This document shows, in pieces, positions 18,578 to 27,008 of a stretch of DNA of 64,000 bases (within the stretch, counting starts at the first letter, position 1; each line of letters opens with the position of its first letter). Origin of the DNA: CAZTAO01 sp964611645 (GTDB taxonomy: Bacteria > Armatimonadota > UBA5829); contig CAZTAO010000001.1 in assembly GCA_964611645.1 (NCBI GenBank), positions 161,430 through 225,429 of the forward strand. The letters are read 5' to 3'. Below the pieces are notes generated by a model, which worked only from the letters and a program-made list of their open reading frames with translations, had not been told where the DNA came from and searched no databases. The position numbers were made by a program, and so were the translations under genes.

Positions 18578-19447
18578 CTAGCCAAGTGGCTGTTGCTCCG
18601 AGAGCAACCTGGACCGATACTGCATCGGGGATATCTTGAACCTGTTCTTGAAGACCCGCCTGAAGTAGCCGATGTCGCGGAAGCCGACTGCCAGGGCAAC
18701 CTCCGAGACGTTCATCCGGGTATCCTTCAACCTGCTTGCGGCGTTTTCTAGCCGTACATCCATCAGGTAGCTGGATAGAGTGAACCCGCTCTGCTCGCTG
18801 AAGACGTGCGAGAGGTGGTAGGGGCTGATGTTGAGTTCGGAGGCAATGGTCTCCAGTCGGACGGGTTTTGCGAAGTTCCGGCGGATGTAGTCTTGCGCCT
18901 GGGTCATAATCTGCCGCTTGCGGGCATCGCCGGTCTTCTCGGTGTCGGGGTGGCTGCCGGCGTAGTCCGCCCCTGCTTCCTGGCACAGCGTCAGCACTAT
19001 CTCAAGTATCCGCGCGCCTGCAAGCTGCCTGGTGAATGGCAGGTCGGCGACGAAGTCCTGGTAGAGCTGGTGGAACATCGCGGATACCCTGCGCTTGGCC
19101 TTCTGCGCGGCGGCTGATATTTCCGTCGGGCTGAACCGGGACCATACCGCCCGCTCGTCCTTCCAGTGGAACTGCACCAGGTACACCTCAAAGAAAGGGC
19201 TTTGCGCGCCGACATCCCGATGCGGCACACCCGACGGCAGCATAATAGTGTCACCCTTGCGGCAAACTATGGAGTAGCCGGGTGTAACCACCTCCACCGC
19301 CCCGCGAAGGACATGCATGAGTTCACACTTGTCGTCCACGTGCTCAGCTTCGGTGTACACAGGGTCAAAGTTCGACCGCCCGATGGATACCACCTCAGGC
19401 AGCGAACCTCCCAGCCCCGCAAGTTGAATCGAATCACTAACCGCCAT
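18578..19447 (-). CDS. AraC-family transcriptional regulator with cupin sensor domain
   Basis: A 289-residue regulator. Residues 10-130 form a cupin-like ligand-binding domain (CELMHVLRGAVEVV, KGDTIMLPSGVPH). Residues 185-285 form the two helix-turn-helix motifs of AraC/XylS proteins: ETIASELNISPYHLSHVFSE for the first and VSEVALAVGFRDIGYFRRVF for the second. It would bind DNA next to target promoters when its sugar-like effector is present. Its start is 5 bp from the stop of psuG, which is read just before it on the same strand, so the two form an operon. The gene next to it may be its target, but no operator is obvious. Confidence 0.9.
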   Translation of the reverse strand: MAVSDSIQLAGLGGSLPEVVSIGRSNFDPVYTEAEHVDDKCELMHVLRGAVEVVTPGYSIVCRKGDTIMLPSGVPHRDVGAQSPFFEVYLVQFHWKDERAVWSRFSPTEISAAAQKAKRRVSAMFHQLYQDFVADLPFTRQLAGARILEIVLTLCQEAGADYAGSHPDTEKTGDARKRQIMTQAQDYIRRNFAKPVRLETIASELNISPYHLSHVFSEQSGFTLSSYLMDVRLENAASRLKDTRMNVSEVALAVGFRDIGYFRRVFKNRFKISPMQYRSRLLSEQQPLG

Positions 19448-19452
19448 CTGTC

Positions 19453-20370
19453 CTACACCATGAACCCCATCCGCCGCTCAGTGTCCCGCTGGATAGCGCA
19501 CGCAATCTCTGCCGCAACCCTGGCGTTGTTCTTGAGCAGCGATATGTTGGCCGCAAGAGACTTGCCGCTGGTAAGCTCCGCTACTCGCTTGAGCAGGAAC
19601 GGGGTCAGTTCCTTGCCGGATATCTTCGACTGCTCAGCTTCGGACAATGCCTGCTCGATTGCGGGGTTGGCGTCGTATTCGTCTGCCTCGGGGACAGGCG
19701 CGGCTATGATCATCGCCGACCGCACACCGAACGCGCCCCGGGCCGTCCGAGCCAGATCAGCGACCTCTGCAGCGCCCTCCAGCCTTGGCACGGTTATGCC
19801 GGAATGGCGGGAGTAGAAAGCCGGCAGTTCGTCGGTCTGGTAGCCGTAGAGTTGGACGCCGTATGTTTCCAGCCATTCCACGGTCGCAGCCACGTCCAAC
19901 ACAGCCTTGATCCCCGAGCAGACCAGCAGGATAGGCGTGGAAGCCAGTTGGGGGAGGTCGGCGGATATGTCCAAAGTGCCGCTCCACCCCCGATGCACCC
20001 CGCCGATGCCGCCCGTAGCCGCAACGCTGATCCCCGCCGCGCTCGCTATCCTGATGGTGGCTGAGACGGTAGTACCCCCGCTGAGCTTACGAAATGCGGC
20101 CAACGGCAGGTCACGCGAAGTAACCTTCATCGAGTCGCCGGTAACCAGCGATTCGATCTCCGAGAGACTAAGCCCGACCCGCACAACCCCGTCCAACACC
20201 CCGATCACAGCAGGCTCTGCCCCGCCAACCCGAACAGCCTCCATCACGCCCCGCGCAACATCCATCGCAGCGTCCTGCGGCAGCCCCTGCGCAAACACCG
20301 AAGACTCCAGCCCCACCACCGGCTTGTTTCTGTTAAGCGCGTAGGAAACCTCGCGCGAGAGTTCAAACAT
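19453..20370 (-). CDS. psuG: pseudouridine-5'-phosphate glycosidase
   Basis: This enzyme splits pseudouridine 5'-phosphate into uracil and ribose 5-phosphate, the last step of pseudouridine salvage in the cytoplasm. The roughly 305-residue length matches the family. Landmarks are GLESSVFAQGLP near the N-terminus, where the Glu is the conserved metal or catalytic residue, then AVIGVLDGVVRVGLS, KVTSRDLPLA with the conserved Lys, and ATGGIGGVHRG. The start is taken as ATG 20370, although a TTG two codons upstream is closer to the AGGTAGGA site. No pseudouridine kinase (psuK) gene lies nearby; the AraC gene follows at once. A fragment of this gene's 5' end has been copied to 20908-20944. Confidence 0.9.
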   Translation of the reverse strand: MFELSREVSYALNRNKPVVGLESSVFAQGLPQDAAMDVARGVMEAVRVGGAEPAVIGVLDGVVRVGLSLSEIESLVTGDSMKVTSRDLPLAAFRKLSGGTTVSATIRIASAAGISVAATGGIGGVHRGWSGTLDISADLPQLASTPILLVCSGIKAVLDVAATVEWLETYGVQLYGYQTDELPAFYSRHSGITVPRLEGAAEVADLARTARGAFGVRSAMIIAAPVPEADEYDANPAIEQALSEAEQSKISGKELTPFLLKRVAELTSGKSLAANISLLKNNARVAAEIACAIQRDTERRMGFMV

Positions 20371-20420
20371 GTCCAAAATATCCTACCTCATCCCGCCGTC
20401 ATGCAGGGGAACGTGATTTG

Positions 20421-20798
20421 CTATAGCCCCAACCAGTCCCTATACCGACTATAATACGGCAGCAGCACAAGCCACGGCAGCACGGTGGATAGACTTACAA
20501 CGACCATCCACCACATGCGTTGCCTAATCGCCATCACAACTGAGAGGAGCACCAGTGGCACCAGCAAGTAGACGGCGAAGCACTCCAAGAAAAGGGCGAC
20601 AAAGGCTCCGAAGTGACCCAGGAAGGAATACGTGATCCTGCTCGGTATCAGATCCTTGGGATCCGCCCGGTTAATACCCAGCGCAAAGAAAGGCACAGTA
20701 ACGAATACGGTCTCAAGAAGGGCTGCGCCCACCAGAATCCGCCTCAAGATTCTGCTTTTCCTTGGAGTTGTTGCCACCTTTGTCTGCACAGTCGCCAT
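20421..20798 (-). CDS. small membrane protein, tandem copy 1
   Basis: A 125-residue protein with a basic N-terminus (RKSRILRRI) and three or four hydrophobic segments: ILVGAALLETVFVTVPFFAL, FGAFVALFLECFAVYLLVPL, and the closely spaced VVVSLSTVLPWLVLL. It ends in YYSRYRDWLGL. I choose ATG 20798 because GAGGTGA lies six bases upstream and its paralogue starts at the same codon. It is about 90% identical to the protein encoded at 20998-21375 and of the same length. I do not recognise the family. The gene is upstream of psuG on the same strand, 50 bp away, and may be co-transcribed with it. Confidence 0.65.
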   Translation of the reverse strand: MATVQTKVATTPRKSRILRRILVGAALLETVFVTVPFFALGINRADPKDLIPSRITYSFLGHFGAFVALFLECFAVYLLVPLVLLSVVMAIRQRMWWMVVVSLSTVLPWLVLLPYYSRYRDWLGL

Positions 20799-20907
20799 GG
20801 TCTTCACCTCGCCTGTCCGGTCTTTGCTGGTTTCGACTCCGCCTTTCGCAACCCCCGCTTCGCCAGGGGTTGCTTGCGGTCAACGGCTCAACCACGCAGC
20901 CGTTCAC

Positions 20908-20944
20908 TAAGCGCGTGCAAGACTTCACGCGAGAGTTCGAACAT
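20908..20944 (-). pseudogene. fragment of the psuG 5' end
   Basis: Read on the minus strand this begins ATG TTC GAA CTC TCG CGT GAA GTC and gives MFELSREV followed by HALS. That matches the first dozen codons of psuG (MFELSREVSYALN). The upstream bases (about 20945-20985) also match psuG's leader. The homology stops abruptly at about 20908, so this marks a duplication joint rather than a gene. Confidence 0.75.
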
Positions 20945-20997
20945 TTCCAATCTATCCTACCTCGTCCCGCCGTCGGGCTGGGGAATCCTATCAACCC

Positions 20998-21375
20998 TCA
21001 TAGCCACACCCAGTCCCTATACCGACTATAGTACGGCAGCACCACAAGCCAGGGCAGCACGGTGGATAGGCTCACAACGACCATCCACCACATGCGTTGC
21101 TTGATCGCCATCACAACAGAGATCAGAACCAGTGGCACCAGCAAGTAGACGGCGAATACCTCCATAAAAAAGGCGACAATGGCCCCGTAGCCACCCAGAA
21201 ATGAGTACGTGATCTTGCTCGGTATCAGATCCTTGGGATCCGCCCGGTGAATACCCAGCGCAAAGAAAGGCACAGTAACGAATACTGTTTCAAGAAGGGC
21301 TGCACCCACCAGAATCCGCCTCAAGATTCTGCTTCCTCTTGAAGTTGTTGCCACTTTCGCCTGCACAGTCGCCAT
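20998..21375 (-). CDS. small membrane protein, tandem copy 2
   Basis: A 125-residue paralogue of the protein at 20421-20798. Most changes are conservative (for example GHFGAFVALFLECFAVY to GGYGAIVAFFMEVFAVY). Membrane segments and the C-terminal YYSRYRDW are kept. I start at ATG 21375 by alignment with the other copy. The 577-bp offset between the two genes equals, to within a few bases, the offset between psuG's start and its fragment, so one event copied both. The function is unknown. Confidence 0.65.
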   Translation of the reverse strand: MATVQAKVATTSRGSRILRRILVGAALLETVFVTVPFFALGIHRADPKDLIPSKITYSFLGGYGAIVAFFMEVFAVYLLVPLVLISVVMAIKQRMWWMVVVSLSTVLPWLVVLPYYSRYRDWVWL

Positions 21376-21388
21376 TGTCTGCCCCTTG

Positions 21389-21445
21389 CTGGTTTCGACT
21401 CCGCTCAACCAGCGCAGCCGTTCATTGAGCGGAGTCGAAATGAAC
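21389..21445 (+). repeat. dispersed hairpin, family C, copy 1
   Basis: TTTCGACTCCGCTCAA and TTGAGCGGAGTCGAAA form a 15-16 bp stem around a short loop. The same pair of half-sites occurs in the reverse order at 53989-54070. A damaged relative (TTTCGACTCCGCC) sits at 20830, at the matching place in the tandem duplication. Confidence 0.8.
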
Positions 21446-21451
21446 TATGTT

Positions 21452-22528
21452 CTAACCCCTCACCTTACCCTCGATCCACTTCAGCTCCTCGGCATTGGTG
21501 ATGACGCCGATCTCAATGTTGTATTTGCGGGTCTCCCCAGGCTCCAGGAACTGCAGGGTGCCGGCCTTGCGCTCGGCGTCTCTGCCACCTACACGGCAGT
21601 TGGCAGGCTCGATACCTACCACATACTCCCCGATCCCGTTCATCTTCCACTGCACGAAGTATGGCAGTTGAGCCAGCTTGTACTTGATGTAGAACCCAAA
21701 CGGCCCGCCGGGGAAGTTCTTGTTGACCAGCGCCGCGTAGACATCACCGTTGGAATCAGCGGCCATCTCGTGATAGTAGCATCGCTCCGAGAAGCCTTCG
21801 GTCGGCGGATCGTTGCGGAAGAAGTGTTCCTTGTCTTTCTCCGCCTCGGCGTCGCGCGGGACTGCATTCTTGGTCGGCGAGATAAGCTCGGAACCCGCGT
21901 CGACTGCCGGGAAGCCGCCGTTGATGTGGTAGACGATCATGTGCGGCAGAGTCCGAGGGCTTTCGTTGGTCACTTCATCTTCTATCCAAAGCTTGCTCTG
22001 GCCCAGCAGCGCGGATATGCGGCGGTTCATAACCACGTTCTCAAAGAACAGCCGCGACTCCCGCACCTTGCCCTGTGCCCATATCCGGTATTCATCGCCT
22101 TCCCACGCGCCGTCCACCCAGACATTGGATGCGGGGGTGTTGGTGTATCGGCCGTGAAGACCAAGGGCTTCGCCTTCATCCACATTGGGCGCGCCCGCGT
22201 ATGTGAGGCCGCAGGTTGCCACGAGCCCGCCGGGGAATGAGCGAAGCCACCCAAGCCCGGGTTCCTCATAGAATGCCGCGTTCACCTCGCCGACCGGCGC
22301 CCGCCAGGCTATAGCGCGGCCATTGTGCTCGGCGATTGAGATGTCGAGTCCCCTGCCGGGCATTGCGAGGAAGTTGAAGCCGGAGCCGGTGCGGAACTCG
22401 CACGCCTCCACGCCTTCCTGTTGTCCGCCGGCAAGCTTGATCTGTCTCGCGCCGCCGACCTGAGAAATGTGGCCGACCTTGGTCAGCAGTTCTTTCCTGG
22501 TGTAGTTCTTTCCGCAGAAGAAGGGCAT
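21452..22528 (-). CDS. DUF4432 aldose-epimerase-like protein
   Basis: A 358-residue cytoplasmic protein of the galactose-mutarotase fold family annotated as DUF4432 (aldose 1-epimerase family). Recognisable segments are FNFLAMPGRGLDISIAE, GLVATCGLTYAGAPN, LGLHGRYTNTPASNV, PHMIVYHINGGFP and YVVGIEPANCRVGGR, including the His-containing HGR and HMIVYH that line the sugar site. Members interconvert sugar anomers or act on related ketoses; the exact substrate is not known. The start is the ATG at 22528, which has a strong GGAGGTGA site; the frame is open 10 codons further. A sugar-inducible regulator (AraC) lies a few genes away, but the family-C hairpin separates them. Confidence 0.8.
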   Translation of the reverse strand: MPFFCGKNYTRKELLTKVGHISQVGGARQIKLAGGQQEGVEACEFRTGSGFNFLAMPGRGLDISIAEHNGRAIAWRAPVGEVNAAFYEEPGLGWLRSFPGGLVATCGLTYAGAPNVDEGEALGLHGRYTNTPASNVWVDGAWEGDEYRIWAQGKVRESRLFFENVVMNRRISALLGQSKLWIEDEVTNESPRTLPHMIVYHINGGFPAVDAGSELISPTKNAVPRDAEAEKDKEHFFRNDPPTEGFSERCYYHEMAADSNGDVYAALVNKNFPGGPFGFYIKYKLAQLPYFVQWKMNGIGEYVVGIEPANCRVGGRDAERKAGTLQFLEPGETRKYNIEIGVITNAEELKWIEGKVRG

Positions 22529-22632
22529 AGTGTCACCTCCGATGTTGGTCAATACCAATCATGATAGTTAGGCGATGACTTGGGGTTTTCCTTTGCGGGT
22601 TCGCAGTACCAGGCGACACCTCGTCACGCGCT

Positions 22633-23082
22633 CTAGGAATTGCGGAGAATCTGAGCGGGAGTGAGCGGGGTGATCTCGGGGTATCGGGCGAAGTCCTGGA
22701 AGTTGAGGGTGATGATTGCGTCCACACCTTGGCTGAGCATTAGGGCAGCCAGACGGGCGTCGTGGGCTTGTCTGCCCATGACAGAGTGCCGAGTGATGAG
22801 ATCACTCCACAGCTTGCCGATGTTCGGTGGCTCGGGTAGACAGGGGGACGAGTTCTCAATATCCGCAAGAAACTGCTGTGCCTCTTTAGGAGCGAGGCCG
22901 AGTCCGTTTACTTCCGTCGGTCGTGTGGCAACGACGTATGATTCAATCATAACCTGCGCACACACGTATACCACATTGGACGCAGTGGCCACTCGGACCA
23001 CGGCTTCCATGCAATCGGCGTGTTCGGGCGCTCTGCTGTCCGCCCATCTCAGAAGCACGTTGGAGTCCAGGAGCAGCTTCAC
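22633..23082 (-). CDS. VapC-like PIN-domain toxin
   Basis: A 149-residue PIN-domain ribonuclease, the toxin of a type II toxin-antitoxin pair. The N-terminal LLLDSNVLLRW carries the first metal-binding Asp, VMIESYVVATRP the Glu, and GRQAHDARLAAL plus AIITLNFQDF the remaining acids. It would cleave RNA unless bound by the antitoxin encoded just before it; the two frames overlap by four bases (ATGA). A second, similar pair is at 53297-53976. The VapC proteins share TRPxEVNGLGLA and GRQAHDARLAALM, so they are recent paralogues. Confidence 0.88.
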   Translation of the reverse strand: MKLLLDSNVLLRWADSRAPEHADCMEAVVRVATASNVVYVCAQVMIESYVVATRPTEVNGLGLAPKEAQQFLADIENSSPCLPEPPNIGKLWSDLITRHSVMGRQAHDARLAALMLSQGVDAIITLNFQDFARYPEITPLTPAQILRNS

Positions 23083-23318
23083 GCGCCGCGGTCCTCATAC
23101 AGATTCTCTCTTCGGAGCGCTTCCAGAGCAATCCCGACCGGCTTGGCGCGTCCGGCTATTCGACGAATGGCGGCTCTTGCTATCTTCGGGTCCCAAGCTG
23201 CTGCTGTGGCAGCAGTCTCCCTGAGCTCGAAGGCAAGCGACTCGTTCAGGGGAAGATCAACGGGCGTCTCTGGAATGAAGACTTTCCCGTCAAAATGCAT
23301 TCTAATGACTACGGACAT
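23079..23318 (-). CDS. VapB-like antitoxin
   Basis: A 79-residue protein that should neutralise the adjacent PIN toxin and repress the operon. It begins MSVVIRMHFDGKVFIPETPV, the N-terminal strand pattern of the AF2212/DUF104-like antitoxins, and ends with ALRRENLYEDR, which is repeated in the antitoxin at 53297-53530 and is probably the toxin-binding tail. GGAGGT precedes the ATG by about nine bases. Confidence 0.85.
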   Translation of the reverse strand: MSVVIRMHFDGKVFIPETPVDLPLNESLAFELRETAATAAAWDPKIARAAIRRIAGRAKPVGIALEALRRENLYEDRGA

Positions 23319-23337
23319 ATCCAGTACCTCCGAAGCT

Positions 23338-23346
23338 ATTATACCA
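23338..23346 (-). promoter_or_regulatory. extended -10 promoter of vapBC
   Basis: On the minus strand the sequence reads TGGTATAAT, a perfect extended -10 element, about 20 bp upstream of the antitoxin ATG. No good -35 is seen. The preceding GTGTGG is shared with the promoter at 33800, and the second vapBC operon has ATGTGG before the same element. Confidence 0.65.
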
Positions 23347-23393
23347 CACCCAGGTGATGGGCTTGTGGTGCGGCTTCCTCGGCGAAGAGACGG

Positions 23394-24140
23394 CTACGCG
23401 GTGTGGTGGTGGATTGGCTGGGCTGCCAGGTAGGTGTCTATGACCTCGTTGGTGGGGCCGTCGAGTCTGACTATGCCTTTGTCCACCCAGATAGTCCTGT
23501 CGGCCACCATTCTGGCTGATTCCAAGTCGTGGGTGACGAAGACTATGGTGTGGCCGTGGGTCTTGAACTCTGCTATGCGGTCGTAGCACTTCTCCTGGAA
23601 AGCCGCATCGCCCACCGCCAGAACCTCATCTATCAGTAGTATTTCGGGGTCGGTTTCCGTTGCAATCGAAAAGCCCAGGCGCATCAGCATACCTGCCGAG
23701 TAGGTGCGGACCGGGGCGTCTATGTAGTCCGTCAGTTCTGAGAACTCGATGATCTTGTCGATCTTGCCGCGTATCTCGGCAGGCTCCAAGCCCAGGATAG
23801 CGCCGTTGAAGTAGATATTTTCCCTGCCTGTAAGCTCAGGGTGAAAGCCTGCGCCGAGGTCCAGCATTGTGGACATCCGCCCGTACACGCACACCGTGCC
23901 ATCGGTAGGCCGGTAGACCCTGCCGATGATCCTCAGCAGAGTGCTCTTGCCGGAACCGTTCCTGCCGATTATTGCCACGGCCTCGCCCCTATGGATGGTT
24001 ATGTTAATGTCCTTGAGGGCGTCCAGCACGGTCGGCTTGGGCCGTTTGAACGACAGCACCGCAGCCTTGAGCGACATCGGCGCGCCCTTGGTCAGCATGA
24101 ACACCTTGTTTATCTTGTCCAAGCAGATAGCGGATTCCAC
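23394..24140 (-). CDS. ABC transporter ATP-binding protein, polysaccharide export (Wzt/TagH type)
   Basis: A 248-residue ATPase that powers export of lipid-linked polysaccharide with the permease next door. Walker A GRNGSGKST is at residues 59-67, the signature YSAGMLMRL and Walker B EILLIDEVLAVGD follow, and the switch His lies in FVTHDL. The signature YSAGM is usual for Wzt/TagH proteins. I start at GTG 24140, one base after the permease stop (TGACGTG), because further upstream the frame lies inside the permease gene. The C-terminal glycan-binding domain of many Wzt proteins is absent. The export target is not evident, since no glycosyltransferases are nearby. Confidence 0.88.
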   Translation of the reverse strand: MESAICLDKINKVFMLTKGAPMSLKAAVLSFKRPKPTVLDALKDINITIHRGEAVAIIGRNGSGKSTLLRIIGRVYRPTDGTVCVYGRMSTMLDLGAGFHPELTGRENIYFNGAILGLEPAEIRGKIDKIIEFSELTDYIDAPVRTYSAGMLMRLGFSIATETDPEILLIDEVLAVGDAAFQEKCYDRIAEFKTHGHTIVFVTHDLESARMVADRTIWVDKGIVRLDGPTNEVIDTYLAAQPIHHHTA

Positions 24141-24141
24141 G

Positions 24142-24996
24142 TCAGGCCCTTTCGGCGAACTCCCACTTGCGCTTGTTGAAGTATGCATATCCGGACACCG
24201 CCACCAGCGCGCAGACAATCGCGCAGACTCCCAGCATTGCCCAGTCCAGTGGAAGCGCCGTCATATACTTGCCCTTGATAGTCCCCTCGAAGGGCGGAAG
24301 CAGGATCTTGCGGTAGGCATCGATCAGCATGGCAACCGGGTTCAGCAGGTAAAGCTTGTAAGCGATCTCCCGGTAGCCTGCGGGCAGAATGTCGTGAACC
24401 AGCTCCGCCGGGTACATGATCGGAGTTATGTAGAACATTACGTTCAAAAGTACTACAATGATATACTTGGTGTCCTCGTAGAATGTGTTCAGACACGAGA
24501 TGAAGCACGACAGCCCCAGGATCAGCAGAAGCTGCATAACCATCAGCATCGGCAGGATGACTGCGGTCGGCATGATCGGCGAGCCGTGCAGGAACAGGAA
24601 ATAGAAGAGCAGGTATGCGAAGAACACCAGCAAGGCCAGCAGGTAGTGGATCAGGTTGGCCACCACAGCCGATATCGGGAGCACTTCCCGGGGGAAGTAC
24701 ACTTTCTTCAGCAGATCCCGGTGGTGGACGAGGATGGTGTCGCTGGAGTCCAGCAGAGCCATCTGGAAGAACACCCACGGCAGGTAGCCTACCAACAGGT
24801 ACGCGGAGTAGTTCGGGATGCCGATGCCCATCACGTATTTCACTATGATGGTAATGGTTGCGACCTGCACAAGGGGGTTGGCAAGCGACCAGAAGAACCC
24901 CAGCACGGAGTTCTTGTACCTCACCTTGAGGTCGCGAACCACAAGCTGGACCAGCAGGTTTCTGTACTTGTAGAACTCACGAAGCTCTTCTAGCAT
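24142..24996 (-). CDS. ABC-2 type permease, polysaccharide export (Wzm/TagG type)
   Basis: A 284-residue inner-membrane permease with six predicted transmembrane segments. DLKVRYKNSVLGFFWSL near the N-terminus is the family hallmark, and FYEDTKYI and LLNPVAMLIDAYRK are conserved loops. It forms the pore for the ATPase encoded one base downstream, together moving a lipid-linked polysaccharide outward. Confidence 0.9.
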   Translation of the reverse strand: MLEELREFYKYRNLLVQLVVRDLKVRYKNSVLGFFWSLANPLVQVATITIIVKYVMGIGIPNYSAYLLVGYLPWVFFQMALLDSSDTILVHHRDLLKKVYFPREVLPISAVVANLIHYLLALLVFFAYLLFYFLFLHGSPIMPTAVILPMLMVMQLLLILGLSCFISCLNTFYEDTKYIIVVLLNVMFYITPIMYPAELVHDILPAGYREIAYKLYLLNPVAMLIDAYRKILLPPFEGTIKGKYMTALPLDWAMLGVCAIVCALVAVSGYAYFNKRKWEFAERA

Positions 24997-25020
24997 GCGT
25001 TGTTCGCCAGTTGTGTTGAT

Positions 25021-25050
25021 CCCTCCAGGTTGGGAAACCTGGAGGGATGA
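25021..25050 (+). repeat. dispersed hairpin, family D, copy 1
   Basis: CCCTCCAGGTT pairs with AACCTGGAGGG around GGG/GGA-type loops and is followed by ATGA. Other copies are at 51054, 51652 and 51955. Here it lies between the permease start and the stop of the next minus-strand gene, and may act as a terminator for the latter. Confidence 0.8.
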
Positions 25051-25076
25051 TAATATGCTCTATGCTTCCCCGAGAA

Positions 25077-26888
25077 CTAGTCCTCGTGCGTGCGCACTAG
25101 TTCTTCGAACCTCAGGTCTGCGCCGATTACTCCGATGGCCTTGCCGTCGTCATTGAATATCGGTGCGGAGACCGTAATGCACAGGGCACCGGTTATGCGG
25201 GAGTTGTAGAAGTCGGTGATGAACACCGCGCCATCGTCCAACGCCCCCTTAAGCCACACCCTGTCTGAGAGGTCCTCGTTGGGATGAAGCTTGCCGAACT
25301 CCTCGCGATACTTGGGCTGCGTGACATTCTCGGTAATTCTGATGCCCTTGATATCGGTCACATATATGAACTGGATGAAAGCGTGCTTGCGCACGTCTTC
25401 TTCCAACACCGGCTCTATCCGCTTGTGGTCCATGCTGCGGACTTCGGGATGCTCCGCCAACGCCGCCATAATCTTCTCCGAGATATCCCACGCGTGCTCT
25501 CTGAGCTTGTCGAAGTCGCTCTTGAAGTACTCCGGCAGGTGCATCTGCGACTGCAGCAGCATCTCGCGGTCCGAGATGGAAGTTACGCGGCCCGCCGCAT
25601 ACTGGTCACGGACCCAATCGTTGATAACTGCCAGGCCCGGATTGCGCTTGTCTATAGCGGCTTCCGGGCGAAGACCCAGGTAGCTGTTGACCCAGTGGGC
25701 AATGCCGGCCAGACCGGACTTGTCGGTCACGTTCACTCTCGCGGGCCGGTTGAGAATCTTGCTGGTATCGAAGATGTTGTATATCTCTTCGTTCTTGAGC
25801 ATGCCGTCGGCATGGATACCCGCGCTGGTGGAGTTGAAGTTGGACCCCACAAACGGATACCCGGCCGGGATCTCAGCCTCGATCTCATTCCTGAAGAAGT
25901 CGGCTATCTCTGTGATTACCTGGGTGTTGATGCCGTTGTTGTCTCCCACCAGGGAGATGTAGTCGATTATCGCGCCCTCAAGAGGCGGGTTGCCGGTTCG
26001 CTCGCCGTAGCCAAGCAGCGAGGTGTTGGCGGCGGCGCAGCCATACAGCCACGCAGTGGTGGAGTTTACCAGCACTTTGTGGAAGTCGTTGTGGCCGTGC
26101 CATTCCAGCCATTCGCTGGGTACCCCGGCTTCGTACCGGAGAGCGTGTATCATCTTCGGGATGCTCCTTGGCAAGGTAGCTTCCGCATACGGCACGCCGT
26201 AACCCATGGTGTCGCACAGGCGGATCTTCACAGCCTTGCCGGACTGCCGCGCAACCTCCATAAGCCTCTGCACCAGCGGGACTATAAACCCGTAGAAGTC
26301 TGCACGGGTGATGTCTTCAAGGTGGCACCGCACTGCAACCAAGCCGGCTTCCAGAGCGGTGGTCGCCATATCCACATAGTGGTCGGCCATCTGCTCACGG
26401 GTCTTGCCGAACTTCATGTAAATGTGATAGTCGGAGGCCGAGGTAAGTATGCCCGTCTCTCGCAGCCCCATGCTCTTCACGAGCTTGAAGTCTTCTTTCG
26501 ACGCCCGAATCCAGCCGGTGACCTCCGGGAACTTGTGCCCCAACTCCAGGCACTTCTCCACGGCCAGTTTGTCGTTGGCGGTGTAAAGGAAGAACTCACT
26601 GGCTCGGATTATCCCGTTCGGCCCGCCGAGTCTGCTGAGCATATCGTATATCTTGACAACGTGCTCTACCTTGTATGGCGGTCTGGCCTGCTGGCCATCG
26701 CGGAACGTGGTGTCCGTGATGAAGAAGTCGTGAGCCGGCTCCATAGGCACGGAAAGGCCGTCGAACGTAAGCCGCGGGATGTCCGTGTATGGGTACATTT
26801 CGCGCAGCAGGTTAGGCTGCTCGACTTTCTGAACCTCGTAGCTCGGGATATTGCGCAAGAGTCCTGATTTTGGGTCTTGGGAGATCAT
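25077..26888 (-). CDS. citramalate/isopropylmalate-synthase-like enzyme with C-terminal sensor (Cache/PDC-like) domain
   Basis: A roughly 603-residue cytoplasmic protein. The first 440 residues are an HMGL-like TIM barrel: DTTFRDGQQARPPY holds the metal-binding Asp and catalytic Arg, then RLCDTMGYG, and HGHNDFH with the two metal-binding His. These enzymes condense acetyl-CoA with a 2-oxo acid. In place of a LeuA-type regulatory domain, the last 130 residues look like a Cache/PDC sensor: FIQFIYVTDIKGIRI, a loop, and SAPIFNDDGKAIGVIGADLRFEEL. Such domains normally face outward in chemoreceptors; there is no membrane segment here. The ATG at 26888 has AGGAG ten bases upstream; an in-frame start lies at 26963. 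It could serve an isoleucine, leucine or methanogenic-type 2-oxoacid pathway, but no other pathway gene is adjacent. Confidence 0.8.
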   Translation of the reverse strand: MISQDPKSGLLRNIPSYEVQKVEQPNLLREMYPYTDIPRLTFDGLSVPMEPAHDFFITDTTFRDGQQARPPYKVEHVVKIYDMLSRLGGPNGIIRASEFFLYTANDKLAVEKCLELGHKFPEVTGWIRASKEDFKLVKSMGLRETGILTSASDYHIYMKFGKTREQMADHYVDMATTALEAGLVAVRCHLEDITRADFYGFIVPLVQRLMEVARQSGKAVKIRLCDTMGYGVPYAEATLPRSIPKMIHALRYEAGVPSEWLEWHGHNDFHKVLVNSTTAWLYGCAAANTSLLGYGERTGNPPLEGAIIDYISLVGDNNGINTQVITEIADFFRNEIEAEIPAGYPFVGSNFNSTSAGIHADGMLKNEEIYNIFDTSKILNRPARVNVTDKSGLAGIAHWVNSYLGLRPEAAIDKRNPGLAVINDWVRDQYAAGRVTSISDREMLLQSQMHLPEYFKSDFDKLREHAWDISEKIMAALAEHPEVRSMDHKRIEPVLEEDVRKHAFIQFIYVTDIKGIRITENVTQPKYREEFGKLHPNEDLSDRVWLKGALDDGAVFITDFYNSRITGALCITVSAPIFNDDGKAIGVIGADLRFEELVRTHED

Positions 26889-27008
26889 GGGTTGAGGGCT
26901 CCTTTCGATTCGCGTCGCGAGGGTGTCCTCCGAAATGGCATCTGATGATGCCGCCTGTATCACAGGCCGACTAATCAGATACAGTATATCAGAAAACCGC
27001 GCCCGTGG

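Noticed and set aside
23926..24993. A 355-codon open frame on the plus strand, rich in His and Gln
   Set aside because: Opposite the ABC permease and ATPase, both unmistakable.
25284..26867. A 527-codon open frame on the plus strand
   Set aside because: It lies wholly opposite the synthase-like gene, which has clear motifs and codon pattern; this is a high-G+C shadow.
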